In this document: positions 26,836 to 35,889 of the stretch, in pieces | Layout of the letters: the number at the start of each line of letters is the position of its first letter | Position numbering within the stretch: position 1 is the stretch's first letter | Source of the DNA: an uncultured Gemmatimonadota bacterium | Lineage (GTDB): Bacteria > Latescibacterota > UBA2968 > UBA8231 | NCBI GenBank assembly: GCA_903893785.1 | Contig: CAITNQ010000160.1 | Span: forward strand, 1 to 64,000 | DNA length: 64,000 nt | Reading direction: 5' to 3' | Program-made: the position numbers and the translations under genes | The notes under the pieces: model-generated | Told to the model about the DNA's origin: nothing | Database searches by the model: none | The model's input: the letters and a program-made list of their open reading frames with translations, nothing else

Positions 26836-29187
26836 CTACGGGGTGGGCGTAGCGCGGCCCTCGGTGGCCGGGCCGACGAGGGCCACGGCCAGACGGGCCA
26901 GGTTGGCCTCCAGCAGGTCAACGATCGTTTCGCGGCCGGCCAGTGCCCCGTCGTGGTAATCCACCGCCTTGAGACGGGTCGCGGCGAAATGCCGGCGACG
27001 CGCCGCCAGGACGTCGCGCAATCTCCTGACTCGCGCGCGACAGGCGCTGGTCCTGGCGGTGTCGCCCGCCAGCCCTTCGGCCTGCTCGACGATTCCCATG
27101 TACCTGCTCAGGTACCTCGTGTAACGCACGCCCTCCCGGAGGCAGTCGGCGTACCACTCCACGTACCGGCGCACTCCCTCCTCCAGGCCTTCCTGGGCGA
27201 GGCACTCCCGGAGGACGCGCCGCGCCGCGATCGTCGCGGCGCGCGACTCCGACACCCGTTCTTTCACCAGCGCGCGCTTCGTCGCCCTCTCGTCTCTGGC
27301 CTCCCCCGATGCGGCGGCTGCCTCTGGGCCAGCCACGGCATAGACCTGGAAGACGGCGCCTTCGCGTTTCCCACTCCCTGTCTCGGCACCGCGCATCTCC
27401 CCCCGGAGCAGGCCGCTGTTGGCCAGGTAGGGGATGGGGGGCTCGTGGTTCCTCCCCTCGCAGAGGAACAGGCGGTACAGAAACGGCCCTGCCACCTCGC
27501 CGTAGAGCCGTACGCATGCCTCGTGCAGGAACCCGTCGGGGCCGTAAAGCTCGTCCGGTCTCCATGTGCCGTATTGGGCCTGGAAATAGAGCGTCGTGTG
27601 CTCGGCGTACGTCGACGGCTTCACCGGCACAGGGTCGAAGGCGCTCCCGGTGGCGTTCCACATGAACTCGGCGTTCAGCAGCTGGAGCGGTTCCGAAAAC
27701 GAGTTGGCGCAGGAGGTGACGAGCATGTCGAGGCCGAGGAGCACCGCGTTCAGGGCCGGGGTAGGGAGGAAGAGCTTGTCATTGTGGTGGCTGTCGGCGC
27801 CGTAGAAGTAGATGATACCGCCCGACTGCGTGCCACCGTGCCGGGCCAGGGCCGCCACGAGTTGGGGTACGCGGCATTCATCGCCGTCCCGGTTCTGGAA
27901 GAGCTCACGGAAGCCAGGGAAGACGTTGTCGCGCTGTTCGAGCAGGCCGCTGAGGGTCTCCCAGTAGCGCAGACCGTTGCGCCATTCCGCGTCGTCGAGG
28001 CCGTAGGAGAGGTAGCCCGGGCTCACCAGCATGATGAGGCAGTCTCGTTCCGCGTCGTACGCGCCGGTGCGGACGCCCTTCACGGCAGACACCAGGCGGT
28101 TGTAGAGGTAGGCATACGCGCCGGCCATGCCGTCCGGAGTGTCCACTGCCTCGTTGGGCCAGCGGCGGCGGCATTCAGGACAGCGGGTGTTCCACACCTC
28201 GGCGGTGATCCCTTCGTCCTGTTGGTGGATGTACAGGGCGCCGGGCTCGGTGGCGTGCACAAAACGCTCGAGCTCGGCGCAGCGGGCCGCCATGAGCTCG
28301 TCGTTGGACAGGCAGGTGCCGCAGTACCGGGGTCCAGCGATGCAGTCGTAAATGGGCCCATCGGGGTACGGGCGCCGGTTCTCGAAGACCGTGCCTCGGT
28401 GACGATGCCGGGCGTCGCGGTAGAAGGCGGGTTGTCCCGTGCCATAGCCGCCGTGCATGAGGTGGATGCCGCGTGCCCGCGCCTCGCGGTTGAGCTCTCG
28501 CATCAGTCGCGCGTACTCAGGGAACGTCTCGAGGCCCCAACCCCAGCCGTCGAAGAGGATGAGGTTGACCTTGGCCTGCGCCGCCATGTCGAGTTTCTCG
28601 AGGGTGCGCGCCCTGAACGCGCCGATCCCGTCGCCCCAGTCGTACGACCAGGAGAAGGACTCGACCTGGAGGAGCCACCGGTTTCCCCGCCAGCGGAAGT
28701 CGGGCCGATCGGACACGCGAACGCGGGGGAGTTCGGCCCCCTCGGGCCGCTTGCCGAAAAGCTGGACCAGGGTGGCCACGCCGTACAGGCACCCGACAGC
28801 GCTCTGCGCGCACACCAGGATGGGACCGTCGCCGTCGGCGCAGAGGACATAGCCCTGCTCCTTCCCGAGCGGGTGGACCAGAACCTCCAGGTCAAGGTCC
28901 CGCCGCGTCGCCGCATCCAGGAGGGCCGGCGAGACGACGAGGACGACATCGGTCGTGGTCGCCGTGCCCGTGTCCGCCACGTCGATGTGAAGGCCGAACC
29001 GCCGCGCTAGCTCCGCGCGCAGGAGCCGCACGGCGTGCGCCAGCGTCGGCTGCGGCGCGCCGGCGACCCTGACGTGATACACGGTGTCACGCCTGAAGAG
29101 CCGCGGCGCTCCCGGAGGAAAGGAGATCGTCCGGGGCGTAGGAATGGCGCGAGGATGGCGCGTGGTCGAAATGCCGCCATCGGTCAT
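26836..29187 (-). CDS. GH20-like glycoside hydrolase, paralogue 2
   Basis: 783 residues from the ATG at 29187, with GGAAAGGAC eight bases upstream. Residues about 20-150 are the alpha/beta GH20b domain (Y-V-L-C-A-D-G, AVGCLYGVATLVQLF). The barrel starts FRWRGNRWLL and has SYDWGDG, ILFDGWGWGLE and HQQDEG (321-326), keeping an Asp-Glu pair at the place expected for GH20 catalysis, then CPEC (336-339) and RRRWP. The C-terminal 200 residues are helical. It shares all these blocks with the protein at 12022, so the two are divergent paralogues. No signal peptide. The codon choice (many CTC, TCG and ACG) looks a little different from neighbours, which may hint at transfer. Beta-N-acetylhexosaminidase-like activity is possible but not proven. 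Confidence 0.75.
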   Translation of the reverse strand: MTDGGISTTRHPRAIPTPRTISFPPGAPRLFRRDTVYHVRVAGAPQPTLAHAVRLLRAELARRFGLHIDVADTGTATTTDVVLVVSPALLDAATRRDLDLEVLVHPLGKEQGYVLCADGDGPILVCAQSAVGCLYGVATLVQLFGKRPEGAELPRVRVSDRPDFRWRGNRWLLQVESFSWSYDWGDGIGAFRARTLEKLDMAAQAKVNLILFDGWGWGLETFPEYARLMRELNREARARGIHLMHGGYGTGQPAFYRDARHRHRGTVFENRRPYPDGPIYDCIAGPRYCGTCLSNDELMAARCAELERFVHATEPGALYIHQQDEGITAEVWNTRCPECRRRWPNEAVDTPDGMAGAYAYLYNRLVSAVKGVRTGAYDAERDCLIMLVSPGYLSYGLDDAEWRNGLRYWETLSGLLEQRDNVFPGFRELFQNRDGDECRVPQLVAALARHGGTQSGGIIYFYGADSHHNDKLFLPTPALNAVLLGLDMLVTSCANSFSEPLQLLNAEFMWNATGSAFDPVPVKPSTYAEHTTLYFQAQYGTWRPDELYGPDGFLHEACVRLYGEVAGPFLYRLFLCEGRNHEPPIPYLANSGLLRGEMRGAETGSGKREGAVFQVYAVAGPEAAAASGEARDERATKRALVKERVSESRAATIAARRVLRECLAQEGLEEGVRRYVEWYADCLREGVRYTRYLSRYMGIVEQAEGLAGDTARTSACRARVRRLRDVLAARRRHFAATRLKAVDYHDGALAGRETIVDLLEANLARLAVALVGPATEGRATPTP

Positions 29188-29422
29188 GTCTTGGTCCTTT
29201 CCAATGGCCTTGTTACCCCGCGCCCGTAACGCGCCGGGTGGTTAGTGCCCCGCCACCTGTTGTGCGCTCAGCACCTGTGCCTCCTGGGCGTCTGTGCGTG
29301 GCCGGCCGTCAACCAATCGGCGGGTCGTGGAGGTCCTGCGCGTGCGCCGATGATCTGGACCTCGATTCCGCACCGCGGGTACACCGGCTTGTGCCTGGGG
29401 GGTACCGGAGGGGTGGGCGTCC

Positions 29423-30487
29423 TCATACAGCCGCGCAGTGCTCGATCAACGCCTGATAGTTGGCCGCCGGTGTATGCGGTGGTACCTCGCAACCTGGCGC
29501 CACGATGAAGTTGGCGTACCCTTCGGCGCGACTGCCGCACGTCCGGCACGCAGCGGCAACCTCCGCCGGTGTGCCGTGCAGCAGGATCGAGACCGGGTCG
29601 ATGTTGCCCACGACGAACGAGCGGGGGTTCACCTCGGTGGCCGTGCCGCAGGCGCGGCGCACGTCCACCGGGTAGTCGATGTCGATGAAGCGGGCCCCCG
29701 TGCCGACCACGTGGGGCAGAATGGGGCTGATGTCGCCGCAGATGTGCAGGCGGACCGGCACGCCCATGGACTGGATGGCCCCGACGACGCGAGTCTCGAT
29801 CTCCAGGACATGGGCGATGTACGTCTCCGGGCTGACCTGCGACGCCAGCGCATCGCCCATGAAGACCATGTCGGCCCCGGCCTCGACCTGGGCCCTGGCG
29901 AACTCCACGGCATGGGGCTCAATCCACTCCATCACCGCGCGCAGCAGGTCCGGATCGTCGTGGAGGCAGGTCATGGCACGCTCGATACCCATGAGCGTGT
30001 TGGCCAGCGCAAAGGGCGCCTCGCAGGCACCCATGGCGACGATGTCCGGCCGCAGCTCCTTGAACCGTGCGATCGCGTGCACGCGGTCGGACATCAACCG
30101 GCTCCGCCGCGGATCCGGCCAGCTCAGCCGGTGCAGGTCCTCACGGCGCTCGACGAGAACACCCGAGACCTGGGGTTGGGCGTTGTCTGGGAAGCGCACC
30201 TGCAGGCCCAGGTCGCCGGCTTCGCGGTACGGGTAGCCCAAGACATTGACAATGTCGATCGGGAAGCGCTCGAGCAGCTCGAGTTGGCAGCGCGTCAGAG
30301 CGCGCCAGTCGCGGCAATACCGGCCATACTGCTCCCCGGTCTGGACCGTGCAGAATTGCTTGACCAGCGGCATCGTCAGGTGCCTGGCCTGCGCCTGCGC
30401 AGGCGGGCCTTCGAGCGTCAGGCGGAGGCGGCCCAGCGGCGTCGTCGGGGTGGCGGCGGGCACCTCAGCGTGCCCCGTATTGGCCAT
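29423..30487 (-). CDS. Uroporphyrinogen decarboxylase-like protein 2, with methyltransferase-type zinc motif
   Basis: 354 residues from the ATG at 30487, with GGAGGAGC directly upstream inside the end of a small overlapping gene; the frame is open further back without family features. A URO-D/MtaA barrel: F-P-I-D-I-V-N-V, GACEAPFALAN, GADMVFMGD, then LHICGDISPILP and, near the end, APGCEVPPHTPAAN. H-x-C-G followed by G-C-x-x-P-x-x-T-P is the zinc site of corrinoid-dependent methyltransferases (MtaA/MtbA type), so this protein, unlike paralogue 1, could transfer a methyl group from a corrinoid. No corrinoid protein is next to it in this window. Likely co-transcribed with the 62-residue gene that overlaps its start. 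Confidence 0.82.
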   Translation of the reverse strand: MANTGHAEVPAATPTTPLGRLRLTLEGPPAQAQARHLTMPLVKQFCTVQTGEQYGRYCRDWRALTRCQLELLERFPIDIVNVLGYPYREAGDLGLQVRFPDNAQPQVSGVLVERREDLHRLSWPDPRRSRLMSDRVHAIARFKELRPDIVAMGACEAPFALANTLMGIERAMTCLHDDPDLLRAVMEWIEPHAVEFARAQVEAGADMVFMGDALASQVSPETYIAHVLEIETRVVGAIQSMGVPVRLHICGDISPILPHVVGTGARFIDIDYPVDVRRACGTATEVNPRSFVVGNIDPVSILLHGTPAEVAAACRTCGSRAEGYANFIVAPGCEVPPHTPAANYQALIEHCAAV

Positions 30488-30653
30488 GCTCCTCCAGGAG
30501 CTCCAGCACGTAGCGCATGGTCGCCGCGACGTAGTGCAGCGCCTCCTTCCATGGGTAGCCGAGGGCGGTTGCCGCCTCGCACGGGGTTCCTGCCACGTCG
30601 AACAGCGGGCCATGCGTGCCCCGCAGGGGATCGCGAGCTCCTGTCGGGTCCAT
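30465..30653 (-). CDS. Small hypothetical protein (62 residues) overlapping the start of URO-D-like 2
   Basis: ATG at 30653 with GGAG six bases upstream; the stop falls 23 nt inside the next gene, and the last codons contain that gene's ribosome site, a layout typical of translational coupling. The peptide has a C-terminal amphipathic helix (HYVAATMRYVLELLEEHG) and a G-T-P-C-E-A-A-T-A-L-G segment. No known family is recognised. TGTATACGA upstream of the gene could belong to its promoter, but no well-spaced -35 is present. It may be a small partner or leader of the URO-D-like protein, or not expressed. Confidence 0.45.
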   Translation of the reverse strand: MDPTGARDPLRGTHGPLFDVAGTPCEAATALGYPWKEALHYVAATMRYVLELLEEHGQYGAR

Positions 30654-30749
30654 GCCGGCTCCACTCGGTCGGTGATTCGTATACACAACAGCGGCGTGTG
30701 CGAGCGGTCAACCCGGTGCCGACGCGTCGGGGTAACCCTGTCGACCCGC

Positions 30750-30950
30750 CTATGCCCCGTCGGTCCAAAGCGCCGCCGCGAGCCCGAACAGCTGGGCGTT
30801 GCGCAGCTCGATGTGCAGGCGGCACGGCCGGCCGCTCAGCTCCCGCAGGGACCTGCCCGCGAAGTCGACGGGCACCGCGATGCCGTCCGCACCTTTGACG
30901 CTGGCCCACGGCTCCGTGTGGTTCGCGGACGTAGGTGTGGCCGGCACACC
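30750..30950 (-). pseudogene. C-terminal remnant of a glycosidase-type protein
   Basis: Between the GH42-like stop and the 62-residue gene the minus strand reads DGIAVPVDFAGRSLRELSG then RPCRLHIELRNAQLFGLAA. This matches the usual C-terminal end of many bacterial glycoside-hydrolase-associated beta-sandwich proteins (VRW-GGSLAALAGRPVRLRFxLRNARLYAF). No N-terminal body precedes it and it begins right after another gene's stop, so it is a truncated leftover. The identification is by motif memory, not by search. Confidence 0.55.
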
Positions 30951-30980
30951 CGAGGCGGCGCCCGAACCCCTGGAGGCGGG

Positions 30981-33221
30981 TTAGCCCTGCAACAGGAACA
31001 CGCGCGTCTCGGGCGCTTCGAGCCCAAACGTTATCTGGCTGACGCGGTCCGCGTACGGCTCACCGTTGATCAGGTCCGTGACCCGGCACGCGTTGGGCAG
31101 GGAGATGGTCTTGGTGCCGGATCTCAGCGAATGCAGCGCCACCACGCTGCGGTCCGCCAGGAAAACATCGTTTGACTCTGTGTATACGTGTGCCCCGGCA
31201 TAGCGTGCGAGGTTGCGCCACAGGTCGGCCGGCAGCGGCACTGCCGTGGCGAAGACCGAGGCGTAGTCGCCCTCGCCGCGTCCGGCCCCGGCCGCAATGT
31301 TCCCGGTCGCACCGCGGCCGAATTCCTTGATGGCCAACCCGATGTTGTTGTGCCCCCCCTTGGCCCAGGCGAGTCCCAGTTCGGTGCCATCCGTGGGCAT
31401 GATCACCGGCCCGTAGGCCAGCGGCCCGCCGATGACCAAGTCTTCCGGAAGGTTGCGCGTTACCGGGTGCTCGAAGTTCGAGATGAGGATGCGCCGTGGC
31501 GCGTTGGCGGGGATAAGCTCGAACTCGAAGCCGGTCAGGCGGGTGGCCGAGGCGGTGCCGATGACCTGGCCGTCCGAGATGCCCGAGCCAGGACCCCAGA
31601 CCACCACGTTACCGTCCCTGAAGACCTTCCGCCGCAGCAGGTCCAGCCGGCGGTCGTCGACGCGGAACAGGTTCGGGAAGTAGAAGACCCGGTGCTGCGG
31701 GAAGTGGTCCAGTCCCAGGTCCTCCAACAGGTAGATGTTGTGGGGCACGCCGCAGCGAGCCAAGCCCATCTTCCACTCCCACATGACGGCTTCGTTGAGG
31801 TAGTTGCCGGAGCCGTTGGTCTCCAGCACCGAGGTGTCGTCCAGCACCATCGCGATGCCGGGGACGGTCTGGTGCGGCCAGGTCAGCGACTGCCGGATAA
31901 CCTCCACCTGTCGCTGGATGGTGTCCTGCACGGGCCGGTCCCCGAACCAGTCGGCAATGAAGAAGCCGTACATCCAGTAGGAGTTGAAGCCCCGCGTCCA
32001 ACCGGTGGCGAAATTGCGCCAGGTGATGGCGGCCCACTCGCGGTAGTCGCGCGCGGCGCCGATATCCTGCGTGCCGCTGCGGGTGTCCATCTCAGCCCAG
32101 AAATACTTGCCGCGCAGCACGGCCGAATCGGCGGCGCCTTCGGCCTCGTACACCCCGCCGACACCCCGGGCGTGGTAGTCGTGGGGTGTCAGGATACCGG
32201 ACAGGCCGGGCGCCGTGGAGATGAGGTTGGCGATGTCCATGTGTCCCGAACCCGCCATGATCTCCGGGTACGCCGGGCTCCACGACACGCCGGACCACGA
32301 GTAACGGAAGAAGCCGTAGTTGTTCCAGCCCAGCATCACCTGCTTGAGCGCGTCGTGCAGCACCAGCACCTTACGGCTGGCCGCCTCCTCCATGGCCCGG
32401 CCGCAGTGGCGCACCCGGGCGTGCCACAGATCCCGGGTGAGTTCCAGGTAGTCCCGCAGGGGTTGGTTGTCCCTGGCGTCCTGCCAGTAAAGCACGCTGC
32501 CGGCCTTGGGCAACGGGCCGCGCAGTCGGTCTCGAGGAACGGATACTGTCTCGAAGGTCAGTCCAGCGTCCTGATGGGCGGCGCGTAGCTGCTCCACCGT
32601 GCCGTAACGGGCGCGCAGAAAAGCTCGGTAGCGGCTGGCCATGGGCGGGCTGTGGTCGAACAGGTACCCGGCCGCCACGGGCATGTGGCTGCCTTCCTCC
32701 AGGTAGTGCGTGTTGTAGCCGATGACCCGGTCGCCCCACGGTTGGGCCTGACAGAAGCGCACCAGAGCCGCGCCGAGGGCCGCTGCCTTCTCCCAGTATG
32801 CCTCCGAGGCCAGCGAGGGGGTGCTCTGCCGCTCGCCGTCCTCGTTGACGGTGAACTCGTCGGGGTGGAGATCAGCCCACGATCTGGGCGGACGGGTGTA
32901 GAAGCGCACAATGATGTATGCCCCGGGATCGCCCTGCTGGATGTGCTCGACCTGCTGCTCCAGGGTGAAAACCGTGGGCGGCTGCACGAACAGAGGAGTC
33001 GAGGAGACCGTGTCGCCTATCCACCAGCGGTTCTCGGCTGAGGTGCCCCACCCGTCCACCCATATGGGGTACACGCCCATGCGGTGCGCGTAGAACAAGG
33101 GCATGTAGTGGTCGTAGAATTCGCGGCCCGAACCCGGGCTGTACCCCGGCATGGCGTCGGGCTGGCCATCGACGAAGATCGCTGGACGGCCGTTGTGCAT
33201 CCTCACTTCCACATCGGGCAT
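30981..33221 (-). CDS. GH42-like beta-galactosidase-type glycoside hydrolase
   Basis: 746 residues from the ATG at 33221, with GGAG eight bases upstream. The N-terminus IFVDGQPDAMPGYSP is typical of clan GH-A enzymes that open with the substrate-entry strand. GDRVIGYNTHYLEEG (about 190-204) occupies the place of the GH42 acid/base motif, and KYFWAEMDTRSG (about 395-406) that of the nucleophile strand. A beta-galactosidase trimerisation-like domain (VVWGPGSGISDG) and a small C-terminal beta domain follow. It is longer in the N-terminal part than classic GH42. There is no signal peptide. Beta-galactosidase or a related activity on imported oligosaccharides is likely; the exact sugar is uncertain. 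Monocistronic. Confidence 0.7.
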   Translation of the reverse strand: MPDVEVRMHNGRPAIFVDGQPDAMPGYSPGSGREFYDHYMPLFYAHRMGVYPIWVDGWGTSAENRWWIGDTVSSTPLFVQPPTVFTLEQQVEHIQQGDPGAYIIVRFYTRPPRSWADLHPDEFTVNEDGERQSTPSLASEAYWEKAAALGAALVRFCQAQPWGDRVIGYNTHYLEEGSHMPVAAGYLFDHSPPMASRYRAFLRARYGTVEQLRAAHQDAGLTFETVSVPRDRLRGPLPKAGSVLYWQDARDNQPLRDYLELTRDLWHARVRHCGRAMEEAASRKVLVLHDALKQVMLGWNNYGFFRYSWSGVSWSPAYPEIMAGSGHMDIANLISTAPGLSGILTPHDYHARGVGGVYEAEGAADSAVLRGKYFWAEMDTRSGTQDIGAARDYREWAAITWRNFATGWTRGFNSYWMYGFFIADWFGDRPVQDTIQRQVEVIRQSLTWPHQTVPGIAMVLDDTSVLETNGSGNYLNEAVMWEWKMGLARCGVPHNIYLLEDLGLDHFPQHRVFYFPNLFRVDDRRLDLLRRKVFRDGNVVVWGPGSGISDGQVIGTASATRLTGFEFELIPANAPRRILISNFEHPVTRNLPEDLVIGGPLAYGPVIMPTDGTELGLAWAKGGHNNIGLAIKEFGRGATGNIAAGAGRGEGDYASVFATAVPLPADLWRNLARYAGAHVYTESNDVFLADRSVVALHSLRSGTKTISLPNACRVTDLINGEPYADRVSQITFGLEAPETRVFLLQG

Positions 33222-34571
33222 GGTTGGGCTCCGGGTGAGGGGGTGCGGCACCGCCCCATGTGCCTGCGGGGAGGGCCGTTGGGGTCTCTCCCCTGCCGGC
33301 AGTGTCACGTTCTGCCTGCGGGCGCGTGGTCAGTGCCGCAGGGTAGCTGCGGCTGATTAGTGAAAACCCTTCAGTCGTTGAGGCCGTCGAATCTCAGGTC
33401 GATCACGGCACCACGATGGCCCTGTTGGGCCGCTCCCTCGGCAGCACGCCGTGGCCGCATCGCTGAAGGGCCCGCTGCGCGCCGTCCCGCAGCCGGGGTC
33501 CGGACCGGGGCGCCGTCTGGTCGACACCAGATGCCATGAGGAATAGTACGCCGAATCCCACAGCAAGGCGCGTCCGGGCTGCCGGCCACGGCGTGGCGGG
33601 CTGTGGCGACCATCCGGCGCTTCGCGAGCCCCTACCGCTGCAGTGCCCGGATGGGCCTCGGGGGGCGCCCCGCCCAGGCTGGCCCAACGGCGGCGATGGG
33701 CGTGGCAGGCCCACGGGGCCGCCGTCCGTTCGCGGTGGACAGGTTCGCGCCGAAGCGTGGCAACTACCTCCCTCGGGCCACTGGAGCGGAATGCCCGTCC
33801 GGCGCGAGGGCTGCCTCCACACGCCCATGTCGCGACTCACCGCGAGTTGGGTGCCGGTCTCGGCCGTGCCGCCCAGGCCAACCCCACGGGCTCCGCGCCC
33901 TGGCGCCCAAGTCGAGTTGGCCCCGGCCCGCGTCGCGTCCACCACCTTTCATCGAGCCGGCAAGGGAGACGTCGGGGCGCTGACATAGGGCGCCCTCAGC
34001 CGCGTGAACGGACCCGTGGAAAAGGTTGCCGCATGTCCGCCGCGCAGGTTGGGGCCTCCGGCGCGCAGATCTCGCCGAGGTTGCCTTCCCGTTCGGCCAG
34101 GCTGGGGTAGGTCACGGCCACCGTGCGTTCGTCGACCCGGCGGGCGCCGAAGGTGTCATCGAGATCGCCGAGAGTCGCCCATGGCGCGCTGATGCAGGGG
34201 CGGCCGGCGAACCCTATCATATCTTGGGGCGGGGCGTGGACGGGTTGGGCGCGCGGCGCGCACGCGCCGGGGTGTTGTCGGCGCACGATGTACGAAGGCT
34301 GTCCGGGAGTGCGGTGCACGGCGCCCGATTAAGCAGGCGGGACCGTCGCCGGGTGACGAGTGGGCCATAGCGCCGGCCCGGGCCCTCGCGTGTGCACGAG
34401 CGGGAGACGCCGGGCCTGCCCCTGGGGTGGGTCAAGCTCGGCGAAGCCAGCCAGGTCCTGCGCGCTCTGGCCGCGGCGTACGGGGTGCCACGGTGCGATG
34501 ACATCACCCGCTGCGGCGATGGCGGGTGCGGCAGGAGAACCGCCATCCAGGCCAGGACCGACGGGGGCCCG
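33222..34571. other. Long 1.35-kb region without a supported gene
   Basis: The longest gene-free stretch of the window, between the divergent GH42-like and alpha/beta-hydrolase genes. Open frames on both strands are arginine/proline-rich and lack motifs. One minus-strand stretch (34220 to 33996; MIGFAGRPCISAPWATLG, then VDERTVAVTYPSL) has a natural-looking composition and might be a decayed gene piece, but I cannot name it. No tRNA, repeat array or strong hairpin is seen. Confidence 0.5.
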
Positions 34572-35468
34572 ATGCTCGACTGGCAGAAGGACACCATCTG
34601 CTACAAACATGTGGGTGAGTTGGCTATCCAGGCCGACGTGTACCGCGTGCCGGGGCGCACCTGGCAGCCGGTGATCGTCTGGATCCATGGCGGCGCATTG
34701 ATCGCCGGGAACCGGGAGGCTATCGCGCCTTGGCAGGTTGAGCTCTACCTGCAGGCCGGCTTCTGCCTGGTCTCGATTGACTACCGCCTGGCTCCGGAGA
34801 CCAAGTTGCCCGAGATCATCGCGGACCTGCGGGACGCAATTCGCTGGGTACGCAGGTGCGGCCCGGGGCTGTTTGGCCTCGACCCCGAACGACTGGCCGT
34901 CATCGGGCACTCGGCTGGCGGCTACCTGACGCTGATGAGCGGCTTCTGCGTTCAGCCTGCGCCCAGGGCGATCGTGCCGGTGTACGGGTACGGCGACTTG
35001 ATCGGCTCCTGGTACAGCCAACCCGATCCGTTCTACTGCCGGCTGGCCCCGGTTCCGCCGGAGACCGCCTTGGGCTCGGTCGGGCAGACCCCGATCTCCG
35101 CCCCTCAAGATTGGCAGCGGTTCTCCTTCTACCTGTACTGCCGCCAGCAGGGACTGTGGCCGCGCGAGGTCGGGGGGGTTGACCCGCACGGCAATCCGGG
35201 TTGGTTCACACCCTACTGCCCGCTGCAGAACGTGACCGGCAGCTTCGCGCCCGCCCTGCTTCTTCACGGCGACCAAGATACCGATGTGCCCTACGAGCAG
35301 TCGCGGTTGATGGCGGCGGCGCTGCAGCAGGCCGGCGTGGCGTGTGAATTGATCACGCTCCAGGGACGGGGGCATGGCTTTGACGGTGACGCCGATGCCG
35401 CGCAGGACGCGCAGATCCAGTCCGCCTTCCAGCGCGTGCTCGCGTTCCTGCGGGAGCACTGCGCCTGA
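34572..35468 (+). CDS. Alpha/beta hydrolase (carboxylesterase/lipase, HSL/acetyl-esterase type)
   Basis: 298 residues from the ATG at 34572; the upstream 60 codons of open frame show no family match. The oxyanion motif HGGA is in WIHGGAL, the nucleophile elbow is GHSAGG, the acid is in LLLHGDQDTDVP and the base in GRGHGF. The SIDYRLAPETKLP segment marks the hormone-sensitive-lipase/BD-FAE-type subgroup, whose members deacetylate sugars or hydrolyse small esters. An insertion with W-Y-S-Q-P-D-P-F-Y forms a lid over the site. Cytoplasmic. It could deacetylate sugars taken in by the neighbouring glycan genes. It is alone in the plus direction; no clear ribosome site is seen. Confidence 0.85.
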   Translation: MLDWQKDTICYKHVGELAIQADVYRVPGRTWQPVIVWIHGGALIAGNREAIAPWQVELYLQAGFCLVSIDYRLAPETKLPEIIADLRDAIRWVRRCGPGLFGLDPERLAVIGHSAGGYLTLMSGFCVQPAPRAIVPVYGYGDLIGSWYSQPDPFYCRLAPVPPETALGSVGQTPISAPQDWQRFSFYLYCRQQGLWPREVGGVDPHGNPGWFTPYCPLQNVTGSFAPALLLHGDQDTDVPYEQSRLMAAALQQAGVACELITLQGRGHGFDGDADAAQDAQIQSAFQRVLAFLREHCA

Positions 35469-35596
35469 AGTCGGCGGCGTGCACTGATCTGGGCGGTTGG
35501 GCTCCCTGCTGCGTCCCCCTGGCTCTGGCCGCGGGGGCGGAAGCCCGCCAGCTACTGCCGCCGCCGCTGCAGCAACTGCACCACCGTCTCGAGCGG

Positions 35597-35889
35597 CCCG
35601 TGGACAGGACGATGGCGTCGGCCATGGGAAGTGATGCCTCAGCGCTCAGCCGTGCCGCCCAGATGGCCGCGGCGCTCGTGAGCCGCCCGACCTCGCCCTG
35701 CTGCATCAGAGCCACCGCCTCGAGTGCCGGTCCCTCACCGCGGTGGAGAAGCACGCGCTTGAAGACCTCGTAGACGGTGATGACGAAGACCACGAGCGAA
35801 GATGCGTCGGAGAGCGGCGTGGAGGAGAACCCCGCGTGAGGACCGTCGCCGGAAAACTCGAGCCATCCAGAGGAGTCGACGACGTTAAT
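35597..35889 (-). pseudogene. Truncated VapC-type PIN-domain toxin
   Basis: The minus strand reads INVVDSSGWLEF, then VITVYEVFKRVLLHRGEG, and ends MADAIVLSTG, the body of a VapC PIN nuclease with the first Asp, Glu and third Asp still present. The frame opens with ATT in place of a usual start codon. After ADAIVLSTG the expected end (an H-G-A-x-x-x-T-x-D-x-D-F block with the fourth acid) is missing and unrelated sequence follows. So the toxin has lost its C-terminal quarter and probably its start. It follows the broken VapB directly. Confidence 0.7.

Noticed and set aside
26554..29010. 818-codon plus-strand frame
   Set aside because: Shadow of the GH20-like 2 gene, with no recognisable domain or ribosome site.
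33403..33945. 180-codon minus-strand frame in the long gap
   Set aside because: Arginine, glycine and proline bias typical of random GC-rich frames, no motif, no ribosome site.
33996..34319. 107-codon minus-strand frame with protein-like composition in its last 75 codons
   Set aside because: No family recognised and no ribosome site; kept only as a possible remnant within the gap entry.
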